A stretch of 64,000 nucleotides of DNA from Arthrobacter agilis (GTDB lineage Bacteria; Actinomycetota; Actinomycetes; Actinomycetales; Micrococcaceae). The notes under the pieces were generated by a model, which searched no databases, was not told where the DNA came from, and saw nothing but the letters and a program-made list of their open reading frames with translations. This document shows, one piece after another, positions 1-8,884 of the stretch; positions within the stretch are counted from its first letter, which is position 1; the number at the start of each line of letters is the position of its first letter. The stretch spans positions 558,001 to 622,000 of the forward strand of contig NZ_NFSC01000031.1 of assembly GCF_002157505.1 (NCBI RefSeq), in the 5' to 3' direction. The position numbers and the translations under genes are program-made.

Positions 1-463
1 CGAGCACGGTGTAGGCGGCCGTCGCCGCGCCGCCACCGATGAGCCCGGCAACGAGGACTCCTGCGGCGAAGGTCGCGAGCCCCACGCGCTTGCGCTCCCT
101 GGTCCCCGCTCGTCCTCCCGAATGCTGCGGGGCGGACGGGTAACTGCCGCTCTGACCGCCGTAGAAGGGCTGGTGCCCCGCATAGGCAGGATGAGGAGCG
201 TCCTGCGGGAAGTCCTGGTGCTGCACCCCCTGCGCAGGACCGGAAACAGCGGGATGCTGCGCGGTCGGCGTAGCGGTGGCCGGCTGGACCGTCGTGTCCG
301 GGGAGCTCTCGGGCATCGATCCCGCGTCGTGCTGCCCGTCGCGACCCGGCTGGCCGGCCGCTGCGTGCCGGTCGTTCCAGCCCGTCCCCCATAACGGCGG
401 GGTGGAAGGCTGGGGAGGAAGGGGGCGATCTGCGGCGCCCGGGGTACCCGGCTGCTCGTTCAT
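1..463 (-). CDS. N-terminal part of a membrane-anchored, possibly HtrA-like protein (runs off the left edge)
   Basis: An open frame read leftward from ATG at 463 to the window edge gives 154 codons without a stop. Residues 1-125 are a Pro/Gln/Gly-rich hydrophilic segment, followed by a basic RERKR stretch and a hydrophobic helix (GLATFAAGVLVAGLIGGG) ending at the edge. A GAAAGGA ribosome site lies 6 nt before the ATG. A long disordered cytoplasmic tail before a single membrane helix is typical of actinobacterial membrane-anchored trypsin-like (HtrA/DegP) proteases, but no catalytic domain is visible here, so that name is only a guess. The sequence outside the window would decide. Confidence 0.75.
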   Translation of the reverse strand, partial: MNEQPGTPGAADRPLPPQPSTPPLWGTGWNDRHAAAGQPGRDGQHDAGSMPESSPDTTVQPATATPTAQHPAVSGPAQGVQHQDFPQDAPHPAYAGHQPFYGGQSGSYPSAPQHSGGRAGTRERKRVGLATFAAGVLVAGLIGGGAATAAYTVL

Positions 464-863
464 GGGGGGTCCTTTCGTTGCTGTTGACCACATCATGGCA
501 ACCTTCACTGAGCCTCAAGCATGCGTTTGCTGTGCGGTTTCTGAGAAGTTGCTGTCGCTGGGTCCAGTGCAACCCACCTGGGGAAGGATCGGTCTCCCCA
601 GTATCCCCTGCCCACCGTGCCGCCGCGGCGGGCGAGGCCGGTCGGGCCACGAGCGACCCTGCCGGCCGCCGTCGTGCTAGGGCGGCAACCCTACCCGACG
701 GGAAGCAGCGCGCAGCGTCGTCGCGCTTTCGCTAGGGGCATAGGTGCAGTGGTGGACGCTCCCGAACCCCAACCATAGAATCGGGAAGACAGGGAGCCTC
801 CGGCGTCCGCCGACCCCAGTCCTGGGACCGGTAGGGTCCGGGGGACGTGCTGAAGGGTCGAAA
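464..863. other. Divergent intergenic region, no gene seen
   Basis: This 400-bp stretch separates the leftward membrane protein from the rightward TPM gene. Short frames on both strands lack ribosome sites and recognisable motifs. It holds a sigma-70-like promoter for the TPM gene (753-781). For the leftward gene, TTGAGG (complement of 513-518) with CATGAT (complement of 492-497) is a weak candidate because the spacing is only 15 bp. Confidence 0.6.
753..781 (+). promoter_or_regulatory. Candidate promoter of the TPM-pspA operon
   Basis: TGGACG at 753-758 and TAGAAT at 776-781 are spaced by 17 bp, which fits a housekeeping sigma factor. Transcription from about 788 would include the RBS and ATG at 864 but exclude the upstream in-frame ATG at 744, supporting the shorter protein. 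Confidence 0.4.
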
Positions 864-2984
864 ATGCGAATGATGAGCAGGCGCATCCGCGTCTCTGCTG
901 TCCTGGGCGCCGTCGTGGCGATCCCGCTGGTCTCGAGTGCGGCGGCCTTCGCCGACGAGCCGATCACCTTCCCCTCCGGGGACTACGTCACCGACACTGC
1001 GGGTGTCCTCAGCCCGAGCGAGGAGAGCGAGCTCGAGGCGGCGATCGAGGACCTGCGGTCCGAGGAGGGCTTCACGGTCCGGGTCGCTTTCGTCGACTCG
1101 TTCGAGAACCCCCAGGATCCGGACGTCTGGGCTGCGGAGACACTGGCGGCTAATGCCGGGACGGGCAATGAGGCGATACTTGCTGTCCGACTGCAGCCGG
1201 GCACAGCCCGCTTCGCCGCGTCCAACGATTCACAACTCGCCAGCCAGGACGGTCCGATCTACGACGAGTACATCGGACCCGAATTGCAGGCGGGCGACTT
1301 CGGCGCCGCTGGGCTCGCCGCCGTCGAAGGGTCCCGCGCGGCACTTGCGGGCTCGACGGGTAGCGGCACCGGTGGCGGGGTGTCACCGTCGAACAATGGG
1401 TCCTCCGCTGGTGGTGGCGCTCTGGGCGGCCTCGTCCTCGTGGGTGGTCTCGTCGCCGTCGCCGGGGCGGGTGGCTACATGCTGCTCAAGAACCGCGGAA
1501 ACGGCAGCGCGCAGAGGAAGCGCGAGAAGTACGGCTACGGTCCGGTGCCGTCCGCGAGCGGCGAGGTGGTCGACCCCCTTGCTTCGGTCAGCGTCGAGGA
1601 CCTGCGCAAGCGCGCCGGGAGCCTCCTGGTCGCCGCCGACGACGCCATCAAGTCCAGCGAGCAGGAGCTGGGCTTCGCTGAAGCCCAGTACGGCAGGGAA
1701 GCCATCACCACGTTCTCGCAGGACATCGCGGCCGCAAGGCAGCACATGAGCGAGTCGTTCAAGCTGCAGCAGCAGCTCGACGACCACATCCCCGACACCG
1801 AGCAGCAGCAGCGCCAATGGCTCGGCGAGATCATCCGCCGGTGTGAGGACGTCAACTCGTCCCTGCAGGCACACAAGGCGGACTTCGACGCGCTGCGCGA
1901 GCTCGAGCGGAACGCGCCGGACGCCCTGCGCCGGGCCCAGGCCGCCGCCGGGGACGCAGGCCGGCGGTTCGCCGCGGCCGAGCAGTCGCTCCGCGCTCTG
2001 CAGGGCCGCTACCTCGAGACCGCGACCTCGCAGGTGGCCGACAATATCGAGCAGGCGCGCGAACGGCTCTCCTTCGTGGACAGTGCCGCCTCCGAAGCCC
2101 AGTCGCGCATGGCCGCCGGTGATACGGGACGGGCTGTCGTCGCTGTCCGGGCTGCGGAGGAAGCGGTCCACCAGTGCACCGTCCTGCTGGACGCGATCGA
2201 CAAGCGTTCCGAAGAGCTGGCGGCGGCTGAGCGTGAGCTCGAGCATGCCCTCCCCGAGACGGAGCAGGATCTCGCCCAGGCCCAGGCCATGGACCGGACG
2301 GGACAGTACCGCGACCTGGCGGGACCGATCGCGGCCGTGCAGTCGGCCGTGACGACCGTGCGGCAGGAGCTGCAGCGCGGGCGCAGCAACCCCCTGGCGC
2401 TCCTGCAGCGACTCGAAGCCGCCCACTCCCAGCTCGACGCGGCCCTCGGTGGTGTCCGCGACCAGGCCGAGAACGTCCGGCGAGCCCAGGACTCCCTCCA
2501 GCACGCGATCATCGCGGCTCAGTCGAGCATCTCGGGCACAGCCGACTACATCCGGGCGCGCCGCGGCGGAGTGGGCAGTGAAGCACGTACGCGACTGGCA
2601 GAGGCCGAGCGCAACCTCGACTACGCCGTCGACCTCCAGCGCTCCGATCCCGTGACTGCCCTGTCCCACGCCCAGCAGGCGGCCATGCTGGCCGACCAGG
2701 CCGCCCAGCTGGCCGAGCAGGACGTGGACGGCTTCGGCCAGGGCCGCATGGGCATGGGCGGTATGTACGGCGGCAGGGGGGACGGCATGGGCGGAGCCCT
2801 GCTCGGCGGCATTCTGCTCGGGTCCATCCTCAACGGGGGTGGAGGCTTCGGTGGAGGCTTCGGCGGCGGGTACGGAGACGGTGGAGGCGGTGGATTCGGC
2901 GGTGACGGCGGGAGCTTCGGCGGCGGAGGATTCGGCGGCTTCGGCGGAGGTGACTTCGGCGATTTCGGCGGAGGCGACTTCTAG
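864..2984 (+). CDS. Secreted, membrane-anchored TPM-domain protein with coiled coil and Gly-rich tail
   Basis: The product has 706 residues. A signal peptide covers residues 1-30 (VSSAAAFA). A TPM fold (TPM_phosphatase family) follows at about 35-165, including the TDTAGVLS start typical of the family. A Ser/Gly linker leads to a membrane helix at about 183-208, then a long Ala/Glu/Gln-rich coiled coil at about 240-620 and a tail from about 636 made almost only of Gly and Phe. ATG 864 was chosen over the in-frame ATG 744 because AAGGG lies 6 nt upstream and the signal peptide then sits at the N-terminus. pspA follows after 60 bp, so the two probably form an envelope-stress operon. The biochemical role of TPM domains is unclear; photosystem II repair and phosphatase activity have been reported for plant members. 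Confidence 0.85.
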   Translation: MRMMSRRIRVSAVLGAVVAIPLVSSAAAFADEPITFPSGDYVTDTAGVLSPSEESELEAAIEDLRSEEGFTVRVAFVDSFENPQDPDVWAAETLAANAGTGNEAILAVRLQPGTARFAASNDSQLASQDGPIYDEYIGPELQAGDFGAAGLAAVEGSRAALAGSTGSGTGGGVSPSNNGSSAGGGALGGLVLVGGLVAVAGAGGYMLLKNRGNGSAQRKREKYGYGPVPSASGEVVDPLASVSVEDLRKRAGSLLVAADDAIKSSEQELGFAEAQYGREAITTFSQDIAAARQHMSESFKLQQQLDDHIPDTEQQQRQWLGEIIRRCEDVNSSLQAHKADFDALRELERNAPDALRRAQAAAGDAGRRFAAAEQSLRALQGRYLETATSQVADNIEQARERLSFVDSAASEAQSRMAAGDTGRAVVAVRAAEEAVHQCTVLLDAIDKRSEELAAAERELEHALPETEQDLAQAQAMDRTGQYRDLAGPIAAVQSAVTTVRQELQRGRSNPLALLQRLEAAHSQLDAALGGVRDQAENVRRAQDSLQHAIIAAQSSISGTADYIRARRGGVGSEARTRLAEAERNLDYAVDLQRSDPVTALSHAQQAAMLADQAAQLAEQDVDGFGQGRMGMGGMYGGRGDGMGGALLGGILLGSILNGGGGFGGGFGGGYGDGGGGGFGGDGGSFGGGGFGGFGGGDFGDFGGGDF

Positions 2985-3044
2985 GCCCGCTTCGCCGGTT
3001 CCACCAGCAGGACGCACTATTCCGAAGAATCGAAAGGGAAATCA

Positions 3045-3839
3045 ATGGTAAAGCAGTCAATTTTCGGCAGGATCGCCCAGCTCACCCGAGCCAACATCAA
3101 CGCGCTGATCGACCAGGCCGAGGATCCGCAGAAGATGCTCGACCAGATGGTCCGCGACTTCACCAACAGCATCGCCGAGGCCGAGAGCGCCGTCGCGCAG
3201 ACCATCGGCAACCTCCGCATGATGCAGGACGACTACAACGAGGACGTCGAAAACGCCCGCAGCTGGGGCAACAAGGCGCTCGCGGCCTCCCGCAAGGCCG
3301 ACGAGTACCGTGCGTCCGGCGACACGGCGGATGCCCAGAAGTTCGACAACCTGGCCAAGGTGGCCATCCAGCGCCAGATCGCCGCGGAGAACGAGGCGAA
3401 GGGCGCCGAACCGACCATCGCGTCGCAGACCGAGATCGTCGACAAGCTCAAGGACGGCCTCAACCAGATGAAGGGCAAGCTCAGCGAGCTGACGACCAAG
3501 CGCGACCAGCTCATCGCCCGCGCACGCACCGCGCAGGCTCAGCAGCAGGTGCACGACGCCGTCAAGAGCATCGACTTCATGGACCCGACGAGCGAGGTCG
3601 GCCGCTTCGAGGAGAAGATCCGACGCGAGGAGGCTCGCGTCCGCGGACAGCAGGAGCTCGCGTCGTCGAGCTTGGATGCGCAGTTCGAGAGCCTGGAGGA
3701 CCTCGGTGAGCAGACCGAGATCGAAGCGCGCCTCGCCGCGCTCAAGTCCGGTGCCGGCACGCAGTCCGCGATCGGTCAGGGTGCGACCACCGACGCCACG
3801 GCCGGCACTCCCCTGACCACGGGCGAGACCACCTACTGA
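3045..3839 (+). CDS. pspA: PspA/IM30 family phage shock protein A
   Basis: The 264-residue product starts MVKQSIFGRIAQL and is almost wholly helical and charged, as in PspA/Vipp1 (ESCRT-III-like) proteins. The N-terminal amphipathic helix (residues 1-22) would bind stressed membrane, and a long coiled-coil hairpin follows (about 25-215). The C-terminal 45 residues are low complexity (GAGTQSAIGQGATTDATAG). GAAAGGG precedes the ATG by 7 nt. It is the second gene after the TPM protein and is followed by a strong terminator. PspA usually polymerises on the inner membrane face to limit proton leakage. No PspBC or PspF homologue is adjacent, as is usual in Actinobacteria. Confidence 0.93.
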   Translation: MVKQSIFGRIAQLTRANINALIDQAEDPQKMLDQMVRDFTNSIAEAESAVAQTIGNLRMMQDDYNEDVENARSWGNKALAASRKADEYRASGDTADAQKFDNLAKVAIQRQIAAENEAKGAEPTIASQTEIVDKLKDGLNQMKGKLSELTTKRDQLIARARTAQAQQQVHDAVKSIDFMDPTSEVGRFEEKIRREEARVRGQQELASSSLDAQFESLEDLGEQTEIEARLAALKSGAGTQSAIGQGATTDATAGTPLTTGETTY

Positions 3840-3863
3840 CCCGCGGATCCGGTTCACGGATCG

Positions 3864-3905
3864 AGCGAGGGAACCGCGGCCTTTCGGCCGTGGTTCCCTC
3901 GCTTT
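3864..3905 (+). terminator. Intrinsic terminator after pspA
   Basis: AGCGAGGGAACCGCGGCC pairs with its complement across a TTTC loop, giving an 18-bp stem with one G-U pair. It ends in CTTTAAG and closes the TPM-pspA operon. Confidence 0.85.
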
Positions 3906-3946
3906 AAGACAGATATTAAGACAGATCACGGGTAAGGCGCCCCGGG

Positions 3947-3952
3947 TAGATT
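3947..3952 (+). promoter_or_regulatory. Leaderless -10 element of phrB
   Basis: TAGATT ends 6 nt before the ATG at 3959, so the transcript would begin at the start codon. No Shine-Dalgarno sequence is present. Confidence 0.55.
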
Positions 3953-3958
3953 GAGGGC

Positions 3959-5344
3959 ATGGCCGTGACACTGGTGTGGTTCCGCGACGATCTCCGCATT
4001 TCCGACAACCCGGCGCTCGCCGCAGCTGCGGGCAGCGGCGACGACGTCGTCGCCTGTTACGTCCTCGACGAGGACACGGAAGGCATCCGCCCGCTGGGTG
4101 GTGCCTCGAAGTGGTGGCTGCACCACTCACTCGCGGCACTGGCGGCGTCGCTCGCCGAACTCGGCATACCCCTCGTCCTGCGCCGGGGAGCGGCAGGGGA
4201 CGTGCTCCCCGGGATCGTCGTCGAGTCCTCGGCGCACGCCGTCGTCTGGAACCGGCGCTACGGGCTGGCGGAGCGCACCACCGACGCAGCGCTGAAGGCC
4301 TCCCTCGCGGACCACGGGGTCGAGGCGACGAGCTACCAGGCCAACCTGATGTACGAACCGTGGGAGGTCACCTCGGGGAAGGGTGAGGCCTACAAGGTCT
4401 TCACGCCGTTCTGGCGGGCCTGCCTGGCGTCCCGGGCCCCCCGGAAGCCCCTCCCCGCCCCGGAGTCCCTGCACGGGCCGCAGCTGCCGTCCGACGACCT
4501 CGAGGCTCTGGGGCTCCTTCCGTCCCCCGACTGGGCGCAGGGCCTCCGTGACACGTGGACACCCGGCGAGGCGGGGGCACACGCGCGGTTGGACGACTTC
4601 CTCGACAGGGCCCGCGGCTACAAGGACAACCGCAACCTGCCCGCGGTCCACGGCACCAGCATGCTCTCGCCCCACCTGCGGTTCGGGGAGATCAGCCCGT
4701 TCGAGGTCTGGCATGCCGCCCAGGACTCCAAGGACCCTTCCACGGCCGAGGACATCCGCGTCTTCGGCTCGGAACTCGGCTGGCGGGAATTCAGCTGGCA
4801 GCTGCTGTACTTCCACCCCGAACTCGCCACCGTCAACTACCGTCCCGAGTTCAACGCCTTCGCGTGGGAGACCTCCACGAGGTCCGAGCTCGAGGCGTGG
4901 CAGCGTGGACGGACCGGTTACCCCCTGATCGACGCCGGCATGCGCCAGATGTGGGAGATCGGCTGGATGCACAACCGCGTCCGCATGGCGACGGCGTCCT
5001 TCCTCATCAAGAACCTCATGATCGACTGGCGCGTCGGTGAGAAGTGGTTCTGGGACTGCCTGGTGGATGCGGACGCCGCGTCGAACGCCGCGAGCTGGCA
5101 GTGGGTCGCGGGCTCCGGCGCCGATGCCAGCCCCTACTTCCGCATCTTCAACCCGGTGCTGCAGAGCAGGAAATTCGATCCCGAGGGGAAGTACCTCGTG
5201 CGGTTCGTGCCCGAACTGGCGGACGCGGACAACGTCCACGAACCGTGGAAGGGCGCGGCACCCGGGTACCCGGAACCCGTCGTCGACCTCAAGGAGAGCC
5301 GCGAGCGGGCATTGAGCGCGTACAAAGCCCTGTCGGAGAGCTGA
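3959..5344 (+). CDS. phrB: Deoxyribodipyrimidine photolyase
   Basis: The 461-residue product is a class I photolyase/cryptochrome. The N-terminal antenna domain starts VTLVWFRDDLRISDNPAL. The C-terminal FAD domain carries GYPLIDAGMRQMWEIGWMHN at about residue 320 and NAASWQWVAGSGADASPYFR at about 380, both hallmark FAD and DNA-lesion binding motifs of CPD photolyases. It would split cyclobutane pyrimidine dimers using blue light. The gene stands alone, flanked by terminators, and the ATG at 3959 fits a leaderless transcript. Length and motifs are normal for the family. A cryptochrome-only role cannot be excluded from sequence, but a repair enzyme is much more likely. Confidence 0.95.
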   Translation: MAVTLVWFRDDLRISDNPALAAAAGSGDDVVACYVLDEDTEGIRPLGGASKWWLHHSLAALAASLAELGIPLVLRRGAAGDVLPGIVVESSAHAVVWNRRYGLAERTTDAALKASLADHGVEATSYQANLMYEPWEVTSGKGEAYKVFTPFWRACLASRAPRKPLPAPESLHGPQLPSDDLEALGLLPSPDWAQGLRDTWTPGEAGAHARLDDFLDRARGYKDNRNLPAVHGTSMLSPHLRFGEISPFEVWHAAQDSKDPSTAEDIRVFGSELGWREFSWQLLYFHPELATVNYRPEFNAFAWETSTRSELEAWQRGRTGYPLIDAGMRQMWEIGWMHNRVRMATASFLIKNLMIDWRVGEKWFWDCLVDADAASNAASWQWVAGSGADASPYFRIFNPVLQSRKFDPEGKYLVRFVPELADADNVHEPWKGAAPGYPEPVVDLKESRERALSAYKALSES

Positions 5345-5363
5345 AGCCCGGGCCTTCCTCCAG

Positions 5364-5399
5364 GGCCCGCACCGAGGCCCGCACCGGGGCCCGCACCCG
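5364..5399. repeat. Three 12-bp tandem units after phrB
   Basis: GGCCCGCACC occurs at 5364-5373, 5376-5385 and 5388-5397, with a 12-bp period, in the short spacer between the phrB stop and its terminator. It is non-coding and no function is apparent. Confidence 0.6.
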
Positions 5400-5434
5400 G
5401 CATGGCGCCGGGCGCGGAAGAAGTGGGCACAACA

Positions 5435-5469
5435 AAAAGTCCGGCCCACCAGTGGTGGGCCGGACTTTT
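5435..5469. terminator. Bidirectional terminator between phrB and tRNA-fMet
   Basis: A perfect 16-bp stem (AAAAGTCCGGCCCACC and its complement) with an AGT loop has A-tracts on one side and T-tracts on the other. It can end phrB rightward and the initiator tRNA leftward. Confidence 0.85.
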
Positions 5470-5474
5470 CTTCG

Positions 5475-5548
5475 TTGCGGGGACAGGATTTGAACCTGTG
5501 ACCTCTGGGTTATGAGCCCAGCGAGCTACCGAACTGCTCCACCCCGCG
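5475..5548 (-). tRNA. Initiator tRNA-fMet (CAT anticodon)
   Basis: The complement gives a 74-nt cloverleaf with acceptor strand CGCGGGG and T-arm sequence GGTTCAAATCC. The anticodon CAT (complement of 5512-5514) lies in loop CTCATAA. Two initiator features are visible: an unpaired C1-A72 at the acceptor end, and three consecutive G-C pairs (GGG/CCC) at the bottom of the anticodon stem. CCA is not encoded. It is transcribed leftward and ended by the bidirectional hairpin at 5435-5469. Confidence 0.95.
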
Positions 5549-5559
5549 GCGTGTAACCA

Positions 5560-5588
5560 ACGTTACCGGCCGCGGGGCCACAAGGCAA
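5560..5588 (-). promoter_or_regulatory. Promoter of tRNA-fMet
   Basis: On the complement, TTGCCT (5583-5588) and TAACGT (5560-5565) are separated by exactly 17 bp. The predicted transcript starts about 5 nt before the mature tRNA 5' end. Confidence 0.55.
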
Positions 5589-5615
5589 ATCGAACTGCTG
5601 CCTGCCCCTCCGGGG

Positions 5616-8600
5616 CTACTGTCCGGTGCTCGCCGAGACGCGTTCCTCGGCGTCGAGCGCCCGCTGGAGTGCGTCCTGCAGTCGCTCCTGCGCTTCGCCG
5701 TAGGCAGCGAAGTCGCCGGCCGCGAGCGCAGCGTTCCCATCCTGGATCGCCGTGTTCGCATCGTTGAGCGCGGTCCGGAGGTCCGCCGCCGGATCGTCCG
5801 TCCCGGCAGTCCCCCCAGCGGACGGGGTGGGGGTCGGCGTCGGCGTTGCACCCTCGCCGCCTTCCTCGGCCGGGGGCGCTGCCGGATCCTCGGGCGTCTC
5901 GCCGACGTTCTCGCTGTCGCCCGTCGTCGCTCCGGAGTCGCCACCGAAGACCTGGTCGAGGGCCTCGTCGAGCGTCGGCGCGAATCCGACGTTGTCACCG
6001 AAGCTCACGAGGACCCTCCGCAGGACGGGGAAGGAGGAGCTGCCCGAGGACTGCACGTACACGGGCTGCACGTAGGCGATCCCACCACCGATCGGCAGGG
6101 TGAGCAGGTTGCCGTTGATGACCTCCGATGCACCCTGGCGCAGCAGGTTCAGCTCCTGCGACACGGTGGTGTCCGAGTTGAAGAGGTTCTGCGCCTGACC
6201 GGGGCCGACCACGGAGTCCTGGCCGGAGCTGTCGAGGAGCGTGAGGCGCCCGTAGTTCTCGCTCTTGACGCCGTCCTCGCCCGTGCCGGCGTCGCCGTTG
6301 GCCGCGAGGAAGCCGTACAGCACGTTCCTCGGAGTCTGGCCCGGGGGCACGAAGGGGATGTACGGCGTCGTCAGCGAGAACGCGGCCTCGTCCTGGTTGG
6401 GCATCTGCAGTGTGAGGTAGAACGGCGGCTGACGGTCGGTCGCCGCAGTCGTCGCCGCACCGTCCGCGCTCTCCTCCGGATCAGCCGGCACGTTCCATGC
6501 CTCGCTGTTGTTGTAGAACTCGTCCGTGGAGGTGACGTGGTAGCGGGCGAGGAGTTCGCGCTGCACCTTGAAGAGGTCCTCGGGATAGCGCACGTGTGCC
6601 ATGAGGTCCGCCGACATCTCGCTGTAGGGCTTCAGCGAGGACGGGTACACGTTCTGCCAGGACTTCAGGACGGGGTCCTGGTCGTCCCAGGCGTACAGGT
6701 CCACCGAGCCGTCGTAGGCGTCGACCGTGGCCTTCACGGCATTGCGGATGTAGTTGACCTGCTCGGCCGGAAGAGCCGTGGCGAGGCCCTCGGCCGTCTG
6801 CGAATCCTGCGTCGCGGACTCCAGCTCCTGCTGCGTCGAGTAGGGGAAGTTGGCGCTGGTGGTGTACCCGTCGATGATCCACTTCACCCTGCCGTCGACG
6901 ATCGCCGGGTAGCTGTTGCCGTCCAGCGTCAGGTAGGGAGCCAGCTTGCGGACGCGCTCCACGGGGTCGCGGTCGTAGAGGATCTGCGACGCGCTGTTGA
7001 CCTGGTTGGAGAGCAGGAGGTCGGTGGACTGGAACTTCAGTGCGTAGACGAGGCGGTTGAAGGCGTTGCCCACATCCGGTCCGCCGTCGCCGTCGAACGT
7101 GGTGCGTGACTCGTCCTCGGAGTTCTCGTTCTGCGGGCGGTCGATCTCGGCGGGGGCCTGTCCTTCCGGCGCCCCGACGACCGAGTACTCGGGAGAGTCC
7201 TCGCCGAAGTAGATGCGGGGCTCGTAGGTGGACTCGTCACCGAGCACGCCGGTCGAGGGGATACCGGACTGCAGGAAGGACGGGCGGCCGTCCGGCTCCA
7301 CGGTCGAACCGGCCGCGGCGACCACGCCGTAGCCGTGGGTGTAGAAAGCGTGCTCGTTGACCCAGCCTTCCGGAACACCGTTGGTGTCCAGTTCCCGCAC
7401 GGCGATGACGGCGTCCTGGACCTCGCCGTCGATCTCGTAGCGGTCCACGTTGAGCGTCTCGGGGAACTGGTAGTACTGGCGGAACTGCTGGAGCTGGCTG
7501 AAGGCGTCGGAGACGAGGTTCGGGTCGAGCAGGCGGATGTTCGCCGTGGTCTCCCCGTCGTCGCCCAGTGCGCCCGCCTGCGGGACCGCCTCGGGGTTGT
7601 ACGCCTCGACCTCGACCTGGTCGAGGCCGTACGCCTCCCGTGTCAGATCGATGTTCCGGTCGATGTACTCGTCCTCGAGGCTGAGCTCGGACGGACGCAC
7701 CTGGAAGCGCTGCACGATGGCGGGGTAGATGCCGCCTGCGAGCAGGGCCGTGATGATGAGCATCGCCGTACCGATCAGGGGCAGGCGCCAGCGGCCGATG
7801 AAGGCCGATGCGACGAACAGGACGGCCACGATGACGGCGGCGACCGCGAGGATCGCCTTGGTCGGGATGACCGCGTTGACGTCCGTGTAGAGAGCGCCGG
7901 CCCACGTGCCCTGATTCAGCAGCGTGTCATAGCGGTCCAGCCAGTAGTTGACGCCCTGCAGGACCAGGAAGAGGGACGCGACGACGGCGATCTGCACGCG
8001 GGCGGCCTTCGTGGTGAACAGGCCCTTCTCCTCGAGCCGGATCCCGCCATACAGGTAATGGGTGAGGACGGTCGCGATCGCGCTGATGATGACCACGCTG
8101 ATGAGGAAGCCCGTCACGAAGCTGAGGAACGGCAGCGTGAACATGTAGAACCCGTAGTCCAACTCGAACTCGGGGTCGGACTTGCCGAACGGCACCCGGT
8201 TCAGGAAGAGCAGCACCTCCTGCCACTGCGAGGAGGCGGCGGTGCCTGCGAACGCGCCGAGGACCACGGGGATACCGAGCATCAGCAGGCGCCGGATCGG
8301 TTCGAGCTGCGCCTGGTAGCGGTTCAGGTTGTCCTGGATGGCGCTGTCGGGCGCGTAGATGGGCCTGCTGTGGAAGGCGATGCGCAGGCTGAAGTACACG
8401 GCACCGGCCATGATGAGGAACGCGACGACGAACAGCACGATCCGCGACAGGTTCTCCGTGACGAAGACCTCGAGGAAGCCGAGCTGCTGGTACCAGAGCA
8501 CGTCCGCGTAGACCTGGGACAGATAGACGAAGGCGATGACGATCACCGCCACGACGATGATCGTCGGGATCAGCGGGCTGCGGCGCCGGCCTAGTGAAGC

Positions 8601-8651
8601 ACTTGCTGGGCTCGGCCTACTGCCGAACGGACGGTCTGGTCCGGATGTCAC
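5616..8651 (-). CDS. UPF0182 family large membrane protein
   Basis: The product has 1011 residues. The N-terminal third has about seven membrane helices, the first at about residues 27-47 ([18 protein letters not shown]), then helices to about 340. A large soluble, probably extracytoplasmic domain fills the middle. The C-terminus (about 900-1011) is Pro/Thr/Ala-rich and ends in an acidic helix. Length and layout match UPF0182 (the Rv3193c type), whose function is not established. The start is GTG at 8651 with GAGG 5 nt upstream. It follows the YlbL-like protease on the same strand after 233 bp, a conserved actinobacterial neighbourhood. Membrane location is clear; any role in envelope maintenance is inference. 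Confidence 0.88.
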   Translation of the reverse strand: MTSGPDRPFGSRPSPASASLGRRRSPLIPTIIVVAVIVIAFVYLSQVYADVLWYQQLGFLEVFVTENLSRIVLFVVAFLIMAGAVYFSLRIAFHSRPIYAPDSAIQDNLNRYQAQLEPIRRLLMLGIPVVLGAFAGTAASSQWQEVLLFLNRVPFGKSDPEFELDYGFYMFTLPFLSFVTGFLISVVIISAIATVLTHYLYGGIRLEEKGLFTTKAARVQIAVVASLFLVLQGVNYWLDRYDTLLNQGTWAGALYTDVNAVIPTKAILAVAAVIVAVLFVASAFIGRWRLPLIGTAMLIITALLAGGIYPAIVQRFQVRPSELSLEDEYIDRNIDLTREAYGLDQVEVEAYNPEAVPQAGALGDDGETTANIRLLDPNLVSDAFSQLQQFRQYYQFPETLNVDRYEIDGEVQDAVIAVRELDTNGVPEGWVNEHAFYTHGYGVVAAAGSTVEPDGRPSFLQSGIPSTGVLGDESTYEPRIYFGEDSPEYSVVGAPEGQAPAEIDRPQNENSEDESRTTFDGDGGPDVGNAFNRLVYALKFQSTDLLLSNQVNSASQILYDRDPVERVRKLAPYLTLDGNSYPAIVDGRVKWIIDGYTTSANFPYSTQQELESATQDSQTAEGLATALPAEQVNYIRNAVKATVDAYDGSVDLYAWDDQDPVLKSWQNVYPSSLKPYSEMSADLMAHVRYPEDLFKVQRELLARYHVTSTDEFYNNSEAWNVPADPEESADGAATTAATDRQPPFYLTLQMPNQDEAAFSLTTPYIPFVPPGQTPRNVLYGFLAANGDAGTGEDGVKSENYGRLTLLDSSGQDSVVGPGQAQNLFNSDTTVSQELNLLRQGASEVINGNLLTLPIGGGIAYVQPVYVQSSGSSSFPVLRRVLVSFGDNVGFAPTLDEALDQVFGGDSGATTGDSENVGETPEDPAAPPAEEGGEGATPTPTPTPSAGGTAGTDDPAADLRTALNDANTAIQDGNAALAAGDFAAYGEAQERLQDALQRALDAEERVSASTGQ

Positions 8652-8884
8652 ATCTACCTCATCGTTAGCTGCTGCTGCGGGTCACGATGACCGGTATTCC
8701 ACTTCGCTCCCCAGCCCGGCACGGGCAGAAGACAGCGCGCAGTTCCGCCCTTCGTGACTTCATTCTGCCCTGTTCACGTTCGGGCGGACCAATTAGGTTC
8801 CCGTGGGCGGCCCACCGGCCAGGATCGTCATCCAACCGTGTCATCCCTGTGCCCGGCCTGCTGCGATCCGCCTGTCCTGCCGCT

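Noticed and set aside
1383..3017. 544-codon frame on the minus strand opposite the TPM gene
   Set aside because: It mirrors codon periodicity of the real gene, has repetitive Ala/Glu/Gly composition and no domain or ribosome site.
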